64,000 bases of DNA from Methylocystis sp. KS32 (GTDB taxonomy: Bacteria; Pseudomonadota; Alphaproteobacteria; Rhizobiales; Beijerinckiaceae), in the NCBI GenBank assembly GCA_002862095.1, contig PHSQ01000001.1, positions 124,001-188,000 of the forward strand, read 5' to 3'. The notes beneath the pieces were generated by a model. That model did not search any database and was not told the origin of the DNA. It was given only the letters and a program-made list of their open reading frames with translations. The first letter of the stretch is position 1; each line of letters begins with the position of its first letter. The position numbers and the translations under genes are program-made. Positions 18,002 through 28,253 of the stretch are shown here, one piece after another.

Positions 18002-19399
18002 TTAGTGCGACAGCGCCTTTACGATCGACTCCACGGTCTTCTTGGCGTCGCCAAACAGCATCATCGTATTTGGCCTGAAGAACAACTCGTTTTCCACGCC
18101 GGCGTAGCCCGATCCCATGCCGCGCTTGAGGAAGAGAACAGTCTTGGCCTTTTCGACGTCGAGAATCGGCATTCCATAGATCGGCGATTGCGGATCAGTC
18201 TTGGCGGAGGGATTAGTGACGTCGTTCGCGCCGATGACAAAGGCGACGTCGGTCTGCGCGAATTCCGAATTAATGTCCTCCAATTCGAACACCTCGTCGT
18301 AAGGGACATTGGCTTCGGCGAGTAGAACGTTCATGTGGCCGGGCATTCGACCGGCGACGGGGTGGATCGCGTAGGACACCTCGACGCCAGCCTTTTTGAG
18401 CAGATCGGCCATTTCGCGCAACACATGCTGGGCTTGAGCAACCGCCATGCCGTAACCCGGAACGACGATGACCTTCGACGCATTCTGCATGATGTAAGCG
18501 GCGTCGTCGGCGGAGCCCTGCTTGACGGGGCGCGATTCCTTAACGCCGGTCGCGGCGGCGACCTCGCCGCCAAACCCGCCCAGAATGACCGAGATGAAGG
18601 ATCGGTTCATCCCCTTGCACATAATGTAGGAGAGGATCGCGCCCGAGGATCCGACCAGCGCGCCGGTGATGATCAGCGCCAAATTGCCGAGGGTGAAGCC
18701 AATGCCTGCCGCGGCCCAACCCGAATAGGAGTTGAGCATCGACACGACCACGGGCATATCCGCGCCGCCGATGGGGATGATGAGCGTCACGCCCAGCGTC
18801 AGCGAAGTCAGGATCAGCAGCAAGAGCCAGAATCCGGCCTCGGTCCCGACGAAGAGAGCGATACTGCAGAGCAGCGCCACGCCCAACATGATATTGATCG
18901 TGTGGCGCTCCGGCAGGAGGATCGGCTTGCCGGTCATCCGCTCGTCGAGCTTCAGAAATGCGATGACCGAGCCCGTGAAGGTGATGGCGCCGATCGCCGC
19001 GCCGAGCGACATTTCGAACAGGCTGCCGCCTTCGATATGGCCGCGCGCGCCAATGCCGAAGGCGTGCGGAGCGAAAAAGGCGCTCCCGGCGACAAGAACC
19101 GCGGCCAGGCCGACCAGGGAATGAAAGAAGGCGACGAGCTGCGGCATCTTCGTCATTTCGATGCGCTGGGCCAGCGTCGCGCCCAACCCGCCGCCTATGC
19201 CGGCGCCGACCACCATCAAAAGCAGACCCCAGAAGCTCGGGATATGCAGCAAGAGGGTGGTCGCCACTGCGACCGCCATCCCGATCATCCCGTATTGATT
19301 GCCTTTTCGGGACGTTGCCGGTGACGATAATCCCCGCAAGGCGAGGATGAACAGGACGCCAGCGGCGAGGTAAAGAAGGGCGGTTAAATTGGCGCTCAT
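18002..19399 (-). CDS. pntB: NAD(P) transhydrogenase subunit beta
   Basis: PntB (465 residues) carries part of the proton channel and the NADP-binding domain III of the proton-translocating transhydrogenase (NADH + NADP to NAD + NADPH). About eight membrane helices occupy residues 1-260. The NADP-binding domain shows VIVVPGYGMAVAQAQH, GRMPGHMNVLLAEANVPYDE and FVIGANDVTNPSAK. Length is standard. It is the last of four co-oriented genes and lies 4 bases after pntAB. Confidence 0.97.
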   Translation of the reverse strand: MSANLTALLYLAAGVLFILALRGLSSPATSRKGNQYGMIGMAVAVATTLLLHIPSFWGLLLMVVGAGIGGGLGATLAQRIEMTKMPQLVAFFHSLVGLAAVLVAGSAFFAPHAFGIGARGHIEGGSLFEMSLGAAIGAITFTGSVIAFLKLDERMTGKPILLPERHTINIMLGVALLCSIALFVGTEAGFWLLLLILTSLTLGVTLIIPIGGADMPVVVSMLNSYSGWAAAGIGFTLGNLALIITGALVGSSGAILSYIMCKGMNRSFISVILGGFGGEVAAATGVKESRPVKQGSADDAAYIMQNASKVIVVPGYGMAVAQAQHVLREMADLLKKAGVEVSYAIHPVAGRMPGHMNVLLAEANVPYDEVFELEDINSEFAQTDVAFVIGANDVTNPSAKTDPQSPIYGMPILDVEKAKTVLFLKRGMGSGYAGVENELFFRPNTMMLFGDAKKTVESIVKALSH

Positions 19400-19403
19400 T
19401 GCC

Positions 19404-19862
19404 TCAGCCCTTCTTCTTATACATGGACAACATACGTTCGGTGACGAGGAAGCCGCCGAAGATGTTCACGCTTGCGAGGATGAGAGCGAAGAAGCCGAAC
19501 CAGCGCGCCCATCCCGCGCCATCGTCGGAGGCGCTCGAAGCCTCGACCCCGACCGACAAAAGAGCGCCGACGACGATGACCGATGAAATCGCGTTGGTGA
19601 CCGACATCAGGGGCGTGTGGAGAGCCGGCGTCACCGCCCACACCACGTAATATCCCACGAAAACGGCAAGCGCGAAAATCGCCAGTCGGAACACCACGGG
19701 ATCGATCGCGCCGCCGCCAAGACCGTGGGCGGCGGCCGCCGCCGCGGTCTGAGCGAGTTGATCGGAATAGGCTTGAGCCTGCTCCGCGAGATGGCGCGCG
19801 GCCTCCGCGGCGGCTTGCGCCTTTTCGAGCAATTGCTGCGTTGAGTCGTTGGCCATCTTCAA
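19404..19862 (-). CDS. pntAB: NAD(P) transhydrogenase subunit alpha part 2
   Basis: This 152-residue protein supplies the membrane helices that in enterobacterial PntA form the C-terminus. In many alphaproteobacteria it is a separate gene, as here. Three helices follow a Gln/Ala-rich N-terminal coiled region ([20 protein letters not shown]). The [20 protein letters not shown] motif is the conserved proton-channel helix. Start may be at MKM (19862) or MAN (19856). It lies 27 bases after pntAA and 4 before pntB. Confidence 0.94.
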   Translation of the reverse strand: MKMANDSTQQLLEKAQAAAEAARHLAEQAQAYSDQLAQTAAAAAAHGLGGGAIDPVVFRLAIFALAVFVGYYVVWAVTPALHTPLMSVTNAISSVIVVGALLSVGVEASSASDDGAGWARWFGFFALILASVNIFGGFLVTERMLSMYKKKG

Positions 19863-19889
19863 GCCCTTTCTGGTGAGTGTTCCTTCGGC

Positions 19890-21026
19890 TCAGGCTTTAG
19901 GTTGAAAACGCGGATCGATCACGGCGCCATCGCGGATGAGACAAGTGGCTTTCACCAATTCGTCATCCCAGTTGATCGCAAGCTGTTTGGTTTCTTTGGA
20001 GACCAGCGTCTCCAGGAAAGCAAGCAGGTTTTTGGCGTAGAGGCTGGAAGCGGTGGCCGCGAGGCGCCCGGCGAGATTAAAGGCGCCAACAATTTTCACG
20101 CCATCGACGATCGCGGTTTCTCCGGGCTTGGTCGATTCGCAATTGCCGCCCCGTTCCGCCGCGAGATCGACGATCACGGAGCCCGGCTTCATCGCGCGCA
20201 GTTGGGCGGCGGAAATGAGCTTGGGAGCAGGACGTCCGGGGATCAGGGCGGTAGTGATGACGATATCCTGCTTGGCGATATGGGCGCCGATCAGTTCCGC
20301 CTGCGCGGCGCGATATTCCGGAGACATCTCTTTCGCATAGCCGCCCGCTGTCTCGGCCTGTTTGAACTCCTCGTTTTCGACGGCGACGAACTTGGCGCCA
20401 AGAGACTCGACTTGCTCTTTCGTCGCCGGACGGACGTCGGTCGCGGTCACCACCGCGCCAAGGCGCCGCGCTGTGGCGATCGCCTGCAGACCGGCGACAC
20501 CTACGCCCATGATGAAGACCTTGGCGGCGGGAACCGTGCCAGCGGGCGTCATCATCATCGGAAGCACGCGGCCATATTCCGCCGCGCCGTCGATGACCGC
20601 CCGATAGCCCGCGATATTCGCCTGCGAGGACAAAACGTCCATGGATTGCGCGCGCGTGATACGCGGCATGAGCTCCATCGCGAAAGCGGTGACGCCCGCG
20701 CTCGCAAGCTCGGCGAGTTCGCGCTCATGGCCGAACGGGTCGAGCATCGAGATTACGGCGAGGCCTTGGGGCGCGCCCGCGATATCGGACGCGGCCGGAC
20801 GGCGGACCCGCAGCAGCACTTCCGCGCCGGTCAAGGTCTCCCGCGCGGAGCCGCCAATTTTGCCCCCCGCGGCCGCATAGTCCGCGTCGGAAAAGCCCGA
20901 AGCCGCCCCGGCTCCCGCCTGCACGGCTATTTCAGCTCCAAGGCCAACAAACTTTTTTACGGTTTCCGGCGTCGCGGCGACACGGGTCTCGGTTTTATCG
21001 GATTCGGCAGTTACAGCAATGCGCAT
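19890..21026 (-). CDS. pntAA: NAD(P) transhydrogenase subunit alpha part 1
   Basis: The 378-residue soluble domain I binds NAD(H). The start MRIAVTAESDKTETRVAATP matches the family; the open frame runs 114 codons upstream without homology. The alanine-dehydrogenase/PNT signature around VPAAKVFIMGVGVAGLQAIA and the PGRPAPKLI segment are present. Together with PntAB and PntB it forms the three-subunit alphaproteobacterial enzyme that supplies NADPH at the expense of proton motive force. It follows the oxidase subunit IV gene by 74 bases. Confidence 0.96.
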   Translation of the reverse strand: MRIAVTAESDKTETRVAATPETVKKFVGLGAEIAVQAGAGAASGFSDADYAAAGGKIGGSARETLTGAEVLLRVRRPAASDIAGAPQGLAVISMLDPFGHERELAELASAGVTAFAMELMPRITRAQSMDVLSSQANIAGYRAVIDGAAEYGRVLPMMMTPAGTVPAAKVFIMGVGVAGLQAIATARRLGAVVTATDVRPATKEQVESLGAKFVAVENEEFKQAETAGGYAKEMSPEYRAAQAELIGAHIAKQDIVITTALIPGRPAPKLISAAQLRAMKPGSVIVDLAAERGGNCESTKPGETAIVDGVKIVGAFNLAGRLAATASSLYAKNLLAFLETLVSKETKQLAINWDDELVKATCLIRDGAVIDPRFQPKA

Positions 21027-21100
21027 GACGGACTCCAGTAGCGCCGAGGCTCTTTTTCCGTCATGGTCGCCCAAGACGGCTTTGCCTTGGGTGCTCGCTT

Positions 21101-21238
21101 TTAGCGCGCCAGAGTGAGGTAAAGGATCGCGAGTATCGCTACCGTGGCCGCGGCGCTGAAGGTTAAGAGATTTAAGAAGCCTTTGTAGGTTTTGAGGTGA
21201 TCGTTGAAATCGCCCATCGCGTCCGCTCTGTCGGTCAT
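21101..21238 (-). CDS. aa3-type cytochrome c oxidase subunit IV (small)
   Basis: The 45-residue protein (MTDRADAMGDFNDHLKTYKG, then one membrane helix) matches the short COX4_pro_2 pattern with a conserved H-x3-Y-x-GF motif just before the helix. The ATG at 21238 was chosen over a 49-codon upstream extension with no homology. Such genes are commonly found immediately upstream of pntAA in Rhizobiales, as here. The protein is a nonessential single-spanning subunit of the aa3 oxidase, whose main genes are not in the window. Confidence 0.82.
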   Translation of the reverse strand: MTDRADAMGDFNDHLKTYKGFLNLLTFSAAATVAILAILYLTLAR

Positions 21239-21412
21239 TAGTTTTCCCCAGTCGGGTGGCGGCTTCGAGCAAGCCCGGCCCAAAGCGCCGACCGCGAGCG
21301 ATGCTATCCGAGCTTGATCCGTCCTGCAACAGCGGCGCCGCCCATGACAGACCTGCGGGCCGCGACAAAATGTGCTGCGCCGCACAATAATTTCGAATGC
21401 CGCGGAACGTGC

Positions 21413-22434
21413 TCAGCTTTGCTGGTAGACCGTTTGCGCCCGAGTGGAATCTCGCGCCGCCAGATCGGTTTTATGAATTACAAAACAGATGATTCCCTCG
21501 GCGAATCGCGCCTGCTGCAGCGCGGCCTGATCGATTTGCAGCAGCAGGCGCCAATCGGCCGCGGCTTTTTCGAGCGCGGGCAGAGTCGCCTCCCCCTCTT
21601 CCCGCAGCCGGGCCGCGAGCAGGGGATCAGCGGCACGAGCCGTATCGTAGCGCGGGTCGTCCTGATCGGGGATTGGGGTCCGAACAACACATGCGGGGAC
21701 GACGCGGCCTGCCGCTCCGGCCGCGACAGTATCGTGAAGCTGTCCATTTGCGCTTCGGCCAGGAAAGCTTGCAGATCTTCTTGAGTGGCGGCTTCGGGCG
21801 AGTTGCTGTCTGGCCATTGCAGTGCGCTTTCGACGCGGATCGGTTGCGACGGATGAACATAGCGGCTGCTGAATTCCGTCCTGCCGGCGATTTCGCGGAA
21901 GAAATCTTCGAGCGTTTGTCCTTCCCGGAGGCCATTCGTGAAAATGCGCATTTGAGCCGGCGAATGGTTTTTCGCCAGTTCGATCGGGTTCGCGCGCAAA
22001 TGATCATATTCCGCGCGTTCGGACGCCTCTAGCTCCAGCAGCACATCGGGAGCCTGGCGCGGCGCCAGATCGGCAAGCGGGGATTATTTTGTCCCAGAGG
22101 ACCGCCCCGCGTCGCTCGCGTTTTGCCATGGCCTCAGGGCGCCGTCGTAGAAAAACAGCAGCCGTCCTTCCTCGGGCCGGCCTGCGCTCGGGGCGAAGCG
22201 GGCGGCCTCCGTCAAATCGGTCTGAGCCACAAACTCGAAGGGGATCGGCCTTGACGCATGTTTGGCGAACCATGCGGCATGGTTGCGGCCTCCCGCTTTG
22301 AGGATCTTTTCGGATGTGACCGGCGCCCGCGCGAGCCAGGCCATATGAGGCGGCAAATCCGGCCGGCCCCCTATTCGCGCGCCGCCGACGCGGTCGCTGC
22401 CGGCGGAGGCCAGCATGAGACAGGGCCGCGGCAA
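21413..22434 (-). pseudogene. DUF1963 (YwqG-like) protein, disrupted
   Basis: The minus strand encodes pieces of one DUF1963-family protein. The first is GGARIGGRPDLPPHMAWL and EEGRLLFFYDGALRPWQN (22434-22084). After an in-frame TAA at 22084-22086 comes RAEYDHLRANPIELAKNHSP (22044 to about 21670). The conserved end WRLLLQIDQAALQQARFAEG follows in another frame (about 21670-21413). At least one stop and one frameshift separate the parts, so the gene is probably dead. Sequencing error could account for one lesion but less easily for both. The original role of this family is unknown. Confidence 0.7.
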
Positions 22435-22546
22435 GGGGATCAGCCGGTCGGCGAATTCGCCCCGCCCCGAGCTTCAAGATAGCCGCGAGCGGCGTCCAAG
22501 CTGCGAAACATTCCGGCGGCTTTCGGTCGAGACAAGAGCGAACATG

Positions 22547-22574
22547 AAAAAAGGCTCCGGATTACTCCGGAGCC
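22547..22574 (-). terminator. Rho-independent terminator of groESL
   Basis: A perfect 9-bp stem (GGCTCCGGA at 22553-22561, TCCGGAGCC at 22566-22574) with a TTAC loop is followed on the minus strand by six Ts. It lies 26 bases after the groEL stop. Confidence 0.88.
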
Positions 22575-22600
22575 TCGATATTAGCGCGGCGTCGCTGGAT

Positions 22601-24238
<1,638 letters not shown>

Positions 24239-24287
24239 TTAATTGACTCCGTGGGGACCTTTGGTCCGAACAAATTTAGCGATCCGG

Positions 24288-24575
24288 TTAGTCGACGATC
24301 CCGAGGATGTCGCTTTCCTTCATGATCAGGAGATCTTCGCCGTCGACCTTCACTTCCGTTCCCGACCATTTGCCAAACAGAACGCGGTCGCCCGCCTTGA
24401 CGTCGAGAGGAACGAGCTTGCCGGCCTCGTCGCGCGCGCCGGGGCCAACCGAGATCACCTTGCCCTCCTGGGGCTTCTCCTTGGCGGCGTCGGGAATGAT
24501 GATGCCGCCCTTGGTTTTTTCCTCGCCTTCAAGGCGCTTGACCACGACCCGGTCATGCAGAGGACGGAATGCCAT
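24288..24575 (-). CDS. groES: 10 kDa co-chaperonin GroES
   Basis: GroES (95 residues) caps GroEL. The start [20 protein letters not shown] is the family N-terminus, with AAAAGGAAC before it as ribosome binding site. The mobile loop [19 protein letters not shown] and the C-terminal [10 protein letters not shown] are present. The open frame continues 64 codons upstream through the CIRCE element and promoter, which rules out the longer start. Confidence 0.98.
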   Translation of the reverse strand: MAFRPLHDRVVVKRLEGEEKTKGGIIIPDAAKEKPQEGKVISVGPGARDEAGKLVPLDVKAGDRVLFGKWSGTEVKVDGEDLLIMKESDILGIVD

Positions 24576-24647
24576 GTTGCGATGTTCCTTTTTTACGCCG
24601 CGGCGCCCGCGCCCGCGCGGACCCCAGCGAAGGGATGATGAAAATGT

Positions 24648-24674
24648 CTGGCACTCGCTTGACACGAGTGCCAG
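24648..24674 (-). promoter_or_regulatory. CIRCE operator (HrcA binding site)
   Basis: A perfect 9-bp inverted repeat CTGGCACTC / GAGTGCCAG is separated by exactly 9 bases, close to the consensus TTAGCACTC-N9-GAGTGCTAA. It lies between the groES promoter and start codon, just downstream of the -10 box. There HrcA would repress groESL until heat shock. The outermost bases differ from consensus in both arms but remain complementary. Confidence 0.9.
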
Positions 24675-24687
24675 CAGACGACCAGAG

Positions 24688-24715
24688 AGATAGGTGGGCC
24701 GTCCTTCCCTGTCAA
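24688..24715 (-). promoter_or_regulatory. groESL sigma-70-type promoter
   Basis: On the minus strand TTGACA (24710-24715) is followed after 16 bases by CTATCT (24688-24693). Transcription would start near 24681, immediately before the CIRCE element, giving a leader of about 105 bases. Confidence 0.7.
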
Positions 24716-25057
24716 GAGGCGGGATCGAGACGCGAGAACGCGCCCCCGCGTCAATTTCCTGCGTCAATTTCCTTGCGCGCGGCGGTAATTTTCTCTATTG
24801 AGCGATCGGTCAGTCGTTCCAAGACGGTTGGGGTAGGGTTTGGGTCGACATGACGGGTTAGCGAAACAATTCGCCACAAGCGTTTCTTCGCTGAATCCTC
24901 GATCGATCGGCAAGTGGAGTCGCCTTTCGCTTTCCGGCACTCAGCCCCGTCGGACCGGCTTCGTTGGCTTGTGATCAGCGGGTTCCGGGACCGAGCCGTC
25001 GTGCGCCTTCGTATTTTGGCGTTCTCGCCCCAAGGGCGGGGGGGTCGCCGAATTCGG
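24716..25057. other. Intergenic stretch, no gene seen
   Basis: Between the groES promoter and tRNA-His, a 104-codon minus-strand frame exists (24751-25065). It ends inside the tRNA gene at its 5' side and shows no family resemblance, so it is not called. No other structure was recognised. Confidence 0.5.
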
Positions 25058-25134
25058 GCCGCCATAGCTCAGTTGGTTAGAGCACCAGATTGTGGATCTG
25101 GGGGTCCCCCGTTCGAGCCGGGGTGGCGGTACCA
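25058..25134 (+). tRNA. tRNA-His (anticodon GTG)
   Basis: The 77-base sequence folds as a full cloverleaf. The acceptor stem is GCCGCCA/TGGCGGT and the D arm reads AGCTCAGTTGGTTAGAGC. The anticodon stem is CCAGA/TCTGG with GTG at 25092-25094, and the T arm is CCCCG-TTCGAGC-CGGGG. CCA is encoded. The pair at the stem end is G1-U72 and the discriminator is A73. The canonical bacterial G-1:C73 identity pair is therefore absent, which is the known alphaproteobacterial peculiarity and supports the taxonomic call. Confidence 0.96.
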
Positions 25135-25202
25135 TTGAAATATGCAACTTAGAATTTTAGCCGCAAATTTGTCTGATCTCCGACTCCCTCGGTCACCCTG
25201 AT

Positions 25203-25320
25203 TTGTCATTGGGGTCAAGGGATATCGAGACAACGGTTGAACTGTGGGCGTCGTCCCCGCGTGATGTGAAAAGCCGGATGCGGCCATTGTTCGCGCAAGC
25301 GCGCGCGGCCTGCGCGGCGT
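25203..25320 (+). pseudogene. IS701-like transposase N-terminal remnant
   Basis: The frame from TTG 25203 encodes DIETTVELWASSPRDVKSRM and RPLFAQARAACA. This matches the N-terminus of IS701-type transposases (pattern TxELWASSLRDVKxRMRPLFTQERVA). Homology stops after about 40 residues and the remaining frame is unrelated. It lies 70 bases downstream of the tRNA-His gene. No terminal repeats found. Confidence 0.6.
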
Positions 25321-25774
25321 GTCATTCTCTGTCGCCAAGCTCTTTTCCCGGCCAGGAATCACCACCGTCGCTGCTACGAAGCGACAGAGATTCAGAGCCG
25401 GCCTTCAAAATCAATGGCGGGAGCTACTCCTGGCGTGATCCCAGCTCTTGATGGCGCAATTTCGTCCACGGAATGGAATGATGAGCCATGGGCCAGATGA
25501 TCGGTTCGGCGATCCCGCCGATCATTGGTGGCGGGCGAAGAATCTCACCCCGCCGGCCTATGGAAAAAACGCAAGCGCGTCTGGCGAAAAATCAGAGTCT
25601 GGCCTCCCCCCAAAATACGCCATATCATATTGAACTATTTGTGCTTTAAGCGTTCTAGCGATTCCGCGCGAACGCGGCGCGATCTAGCGCCATGGTTTGA
25701 GATTTGAGGCCCTTACGCGGACTCGCGCTCCGCAAATATCCCTGCTATCTTCGACGGAAAACACGGAGGCATGG
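25321..25774. other. Intergenic stretch, no gene seen
   Basis: These 454 bases between the IS701 remnant and the small FlbD-like gene contain only short overlapping frames without resemblance to known proteins. They are probably decayed mobile DNA plus the promoter of the next gene. ACGGAGG at 25763-25769 is the ribosome binding site of that gene. Confidence 0.45.
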
Positions 25775-25984
25775 ATGCCAACAAACTGGATAAAATGCAC
25801 CTCTCTCGAGGGTGACTTGGTTTACGTAAATATTGACCTGGTGCGGTTACTTAAGCCGGTTGGCGAAGGTTCGGGATCCAGGATCGAATTTGGAAGCGGG
25901 CATGTTGACCACGTGAAAGTCAAGGACTCCCCTGAAGAAATTCTGCAAAAGCTGAATGAACTAAAAAATGCCAGCGGGATCTGA
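25775..25984 (+). CDS. Small FlbD-like hypothetical protein
   Basis: The 69-residue product (MPTNWIKCTSLEGDLVYVNI...) has the layout of the FlbD-like small beta proteins. It shows a short beta hairpin, a V-N-x-D-L motif (VNIDLVRLL), then a V-K-x-S-x-E-E-I segment near the end (VKDSPEEILQKLNEL). ACGGAGG ends 5 bases before ATG 25775, which decides this start over an overlapping ATG at 25771 in another frame. No flagellar genes are near, so a motility role is not implied. Confidence 0.6.
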   Translation: MPTNWIKCTSLEGDLVYVNIDLVRLLKPVGEGSGSRIEFGSGHVDHVKVKDSPEEILQKLNELKNASGI

Positions 25985-26217
25985 AGGCGAGACGCGCCGA
26001 TGTGCTCGGCGACGCCGCCAGGGTCACGCGCATCCTCATGGGAGAAGAGAGTCGCAACACTCGACTTGCGGAAGACCAAACCGCCGCACGACGCTCGCAC
26101 GGGATGGTCTTCAATCGAAAAACTATAAACTAGAGTCTTTCGAAGATTGCCCGAATCGGCGGGAGATTCCTTTTTTGGCTCAGCCTGATTCAAGCGACCG
26201 GCCGGGGGCCGGGAGGA

Positions 26218-26541
26218 ATGGGACGACCCTATGCGAATGATCTTCGTGCGCGTGTCGTCGCGTTGGTGTTGGGTGGATCGACGAGGCGCGCGGCGGCGCG
26301 CATCCAGGTGAGAGTCGCCAGCACGGTGGGCCGGGCGCCAGCGGCGCGCGCGACGGGCGGCGCGGCGACCAAGTCCATGGGCGGAAAGGGCTCGTATCTG
26401 CTGGCGGGTCAGCGCGATTTTCTGCTGGGGCGCCTCGCCGAGAAGCCGGATTTGACCTTGCATGCGCTGCTTTGGGAGCCGCGCGAGTTCGGCGGCGTCG
26501 TTTTCTGCGACGCGCCGGTCCTGTCGCCCCCGGATCTATGA
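26218..26541 (+). pseudogene. Second IS630-type transposase remnant
   Basis: The frame begins MGRPYANDLRARVVALVLGG and continues with QRDFLLGRLAEKPDLTLHAL. Both match the N-terminal helix-turn-helix and linker of IS630-type transposases of the MGRPYSxDLRxRVV group. This is a different subgroup from the copy at 11903. The helix-turn-helix is partly scrambled and the entire catalytic domain is missing, so it is dead. Confidence 0.6.
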
Positions 26542-26558
26542 CGCGCGGCGAGGGCGTC

Positions 26559-26993
26559 TCAGCAATCCATCGGATCGATTTTTATTTCCGCGATCGTTTT
26601 ACCGGAGCCGTCCCTGAAGGAATAGGTCACGATCACGCCATGTTCGCGGAAGGCCGGCATCATCACACAGACCCGGTTATGCAATTGCGCCCCGAGGTCC
26701 TCAAGTTTCGTCCGGTCCGGCGAAAGGTCGCTCACCCTGCTGTCATCGAGGATCGTGTAAATATAAGCGAATGAATTGCCCGGACCGGCGCGCGTTTCAT
26801 CGAGACGGACGCCTTCGCTCACCATCTCGGGAAGGGTGGCGTTCAGCCGTTCGGCTTCGATGCCAAGGTTGAATGGAGGAGACGCGTCCGAACTCAGCGG
26901 ACCACCGATTCGATAAGCTTTTCCGAGCAGAAAAACGCCCGCAAGAAAAATCAGCAGAAAAATCGTCCGCGTCGCCGCCCTTGTGAGGATCAT
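26559..26993 (-). CDS. Hypothetical membrane-anchored protein
   Basis: The 144-residue protein has one N-terminal hydrophobic segment (TIFLLIFLAGVFLLGKAY, about residues 10-27) and a soluble domain predicted to lie in the periplasm. Two Cys occur near the C-terminus (NRVCVMMPAF and the final Cys). The domain contains SGKTIAEIKIDP but no recognised motif. It is divergent from the deaminase gene at 27186. No function can be assigned; an uninterrupted frame and signal anchor support it being real. Confidence 0.6.
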   Translation of the reverse strand: MILTRAATRTIFLLIFLAGVFLLGKAYRIGGPLSSDASPPFNLGIEAERLNATLPEMVSEGVRLDETRAGPGNSFAYIYTILDDSRVSDLSPDRTKLEDLGAQLHNRVCVMMPAFREHGVIVTYSFRDGSGKTIAEIKIDPMDC

Positions 26994-27185
26994 TTCCCGG
27001 CCCTCTCGGATCTGAATGAGACTTTGCGCCTATCTTGTAACAGTCCCGCGCGGACGCAACTGTTTCTTTTTTATGGAGCCCGTGATGATGGCGAGAGCAA
27101 TTTGCTTGGCGCCTAGCGGCTTGAGGATTGGATCGGTCCAAATTAACGTTTCGGGATGCGGATTTTGACGCGAGGAAAACCCGAA

Positions 27186-27752
27186 ATGGAAGAAACTCCC
27201 TGCGAATGCGAAATTTGCATCAACAGACAAAGCTTTTGGCGCGGGATGATGTTTTCGGCCGTCCTTGCTTGCGCCGCCCCGGCGACGCGGGCCTTCGCCA
27301 AGGCGATAGAGACCGCCGAGCGCGCCGACGACGAGCGTTTCATGCGCCTGGCGTTGGAAGAAGCGGTCAAGGGCGATTTTCCTTTTGGCGCCGTGATCGT
27401 GAAAGACGCGCGCGTCTTGGCGCGGGGCCATAATTCCGGCGTCAGCGCGAACGATCCGACCGCTCATGGAGAGATGAAGGCGATCCGGAACTTCGTCGCC
27501 GCGCGCCCGGCGGGCGAACTCAAGGGAGCCGTGATCTACACGACGGGCGAGCCGTGCCCGATGTGCATGGCCGCGATTCTGTGGAGCGGTTTTGGGCGCG
27601 TGGTTTACGCGGCCTCGATCGATCAGCTTGCCGACAAACTGAATCAGATCATGATCAAGAGCGAGGCCGTCGCCGCCGCCACGCCTTTCATGGACATCGA
27701 GATAACCGGCGGCGTGCTGTCCGGCGAAGCGATGGCGTTGTTTTCTCGTTGA
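27186..27752 (+). CDS. Apparently exported nucleoside/cytidine deaminase-family protein
   Basis: The C-terminal 140 residues form a CMP/dCMP deaminase domain. The zinc ligand and catalytic Glu lie in HGEMKAI (His94, Glu96), and PCPMC (Cys124, Cys127) completes the site. Such enzymes deaminate guanine, cytosine or adenine-type bases. Unusually, the domain follows a Cys-containing N-terminus (MEETPCECEICINRQSFWRG) and a hydrophobic segment ending ATRAFA that resembles a signal peptide. There is no RR pair, so Sec rather than Tat export is suggested. An upstream in-frame start (27156) would add ten residues. It stands alone between a divergent hypothetical gene and a terminator. Confidence 0.8.
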   Translation: MEETPCECEICINRQSFWRGMMFSAVLACAAPATRAFAKAIETAERADDERFMRLALEEAVKGDFPFGAVIVKDARVLARGHNSGVSANDPTAHGEMKAIRNFVAARPAGELKGAVIYTTGEPCPMCMAAILWSGFGRVVYAASIDQLADKLNQIMIKSEAVAAATPFMDIEITGGVLSGEAMALFSR

Positions 27753-27865
27753 CGGGCCTTCAAGCGCGAAAATTCGCTCCAGCGAATTGATGTGGCGCGA
27801 TTTCTTATCGCTCGGCTGATTCCATCCCGGGGATGAACGCGCCAGTGGCCGCCGGGCGCCGCGAT

Positions 27866-27894
27866 AAAAAGCGCTCCGCGCGAATGCGCGGAGC
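27866..27894 (-). terminator. Rho-independent terminator
   Basis: A perfect 9-bp stem (GCTCCGCGC at 27873-27881, GCGCGGAGC at 27886-27894) with a GAAT loop is followed on the minus strand by five Ts (27866-27870). It terminates the small minus-strand gene at 27987. Confidence 0.75.
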
Positions 27895-27986
27895 CCCGCA
27901 GCTGCGGAAGTTCGAAAGAATACATGATGAGACTATGACGCGCGACTCGAAAAAACGGGAATTATCCAACGATGCTCACTGAAAGC

Positions 27987-28187
27987 TCAATCGAAAGCCG
28001 CGCCAAGCGCGCCTCCGATCAATCCACAAATGACGCCGGCGAAAAGCACGGCGCCTGGACCGAGCAGCAGATATCCAATCGCGCCGCCGAGCGCCAATCC
28101 GACGCCGCCGCCGACAAGCTTGCCGGTCCATTTTTCGACTTTTTCCTCATTGGCCGTATCCACGGGCTTGGATGCGTTCTCGGCCAT
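27987..28187 (-). CDS. Small glycine-zipper membrane protein
   Basis: The 66-residue protein has a polar, Lys/Glu-rich N-terminus (MAENASKPVDTANEEKVEKW). Two Gly-rich hydrophobic stretches follow (GKLVGGGVGLALGGAIGYLL and AGVICGLIGGALGAAF), resembling glycine-zipper inner-membrane proteins. A terminator lies about 90 bases downstream. GAGGAC ahead of the start is a plausible ribosome binding site. Function unknown. Confidence 0.65.
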   Translation of the reverse strand: MAENASKPVDTANEEKVEKWTGKLVGGGVGLALGGAIGYLLLGPGAVLFAGVICGLIGGALGAAFD

Positions 28188-28253
28188 TACGTCCTCCTGA
28201 GATTTCGCGCCGCTCGTTTCGTCGGCGGGGAAAGGAATAGCAAAGGTCTGTGA

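Noticed and set aside
19902-21041. 379-codon plus-strand frame
   Set aside because: It is antisense to pntAA and has no recognisable motif.
24751-25065. 104-codon minus-strand frame between groES and tRNA-His
   Set aside because: It starts inside the tRNA gene, has no ribosome binding site and no family resemblance.
25058-26541. Genomic island inserted at tRNA-His
   Set aside because: IS remnants lie behind the tRNA, but no integrase or repeat of the tRNA end was found, so only decayed insertions can be claimed.
26472-26774. 100-codon plus-strand frame
   Set aside because: It is mostly antisense to the membrane-anchored hypothetical gene and continues from IS remnant sequence; no independent support.
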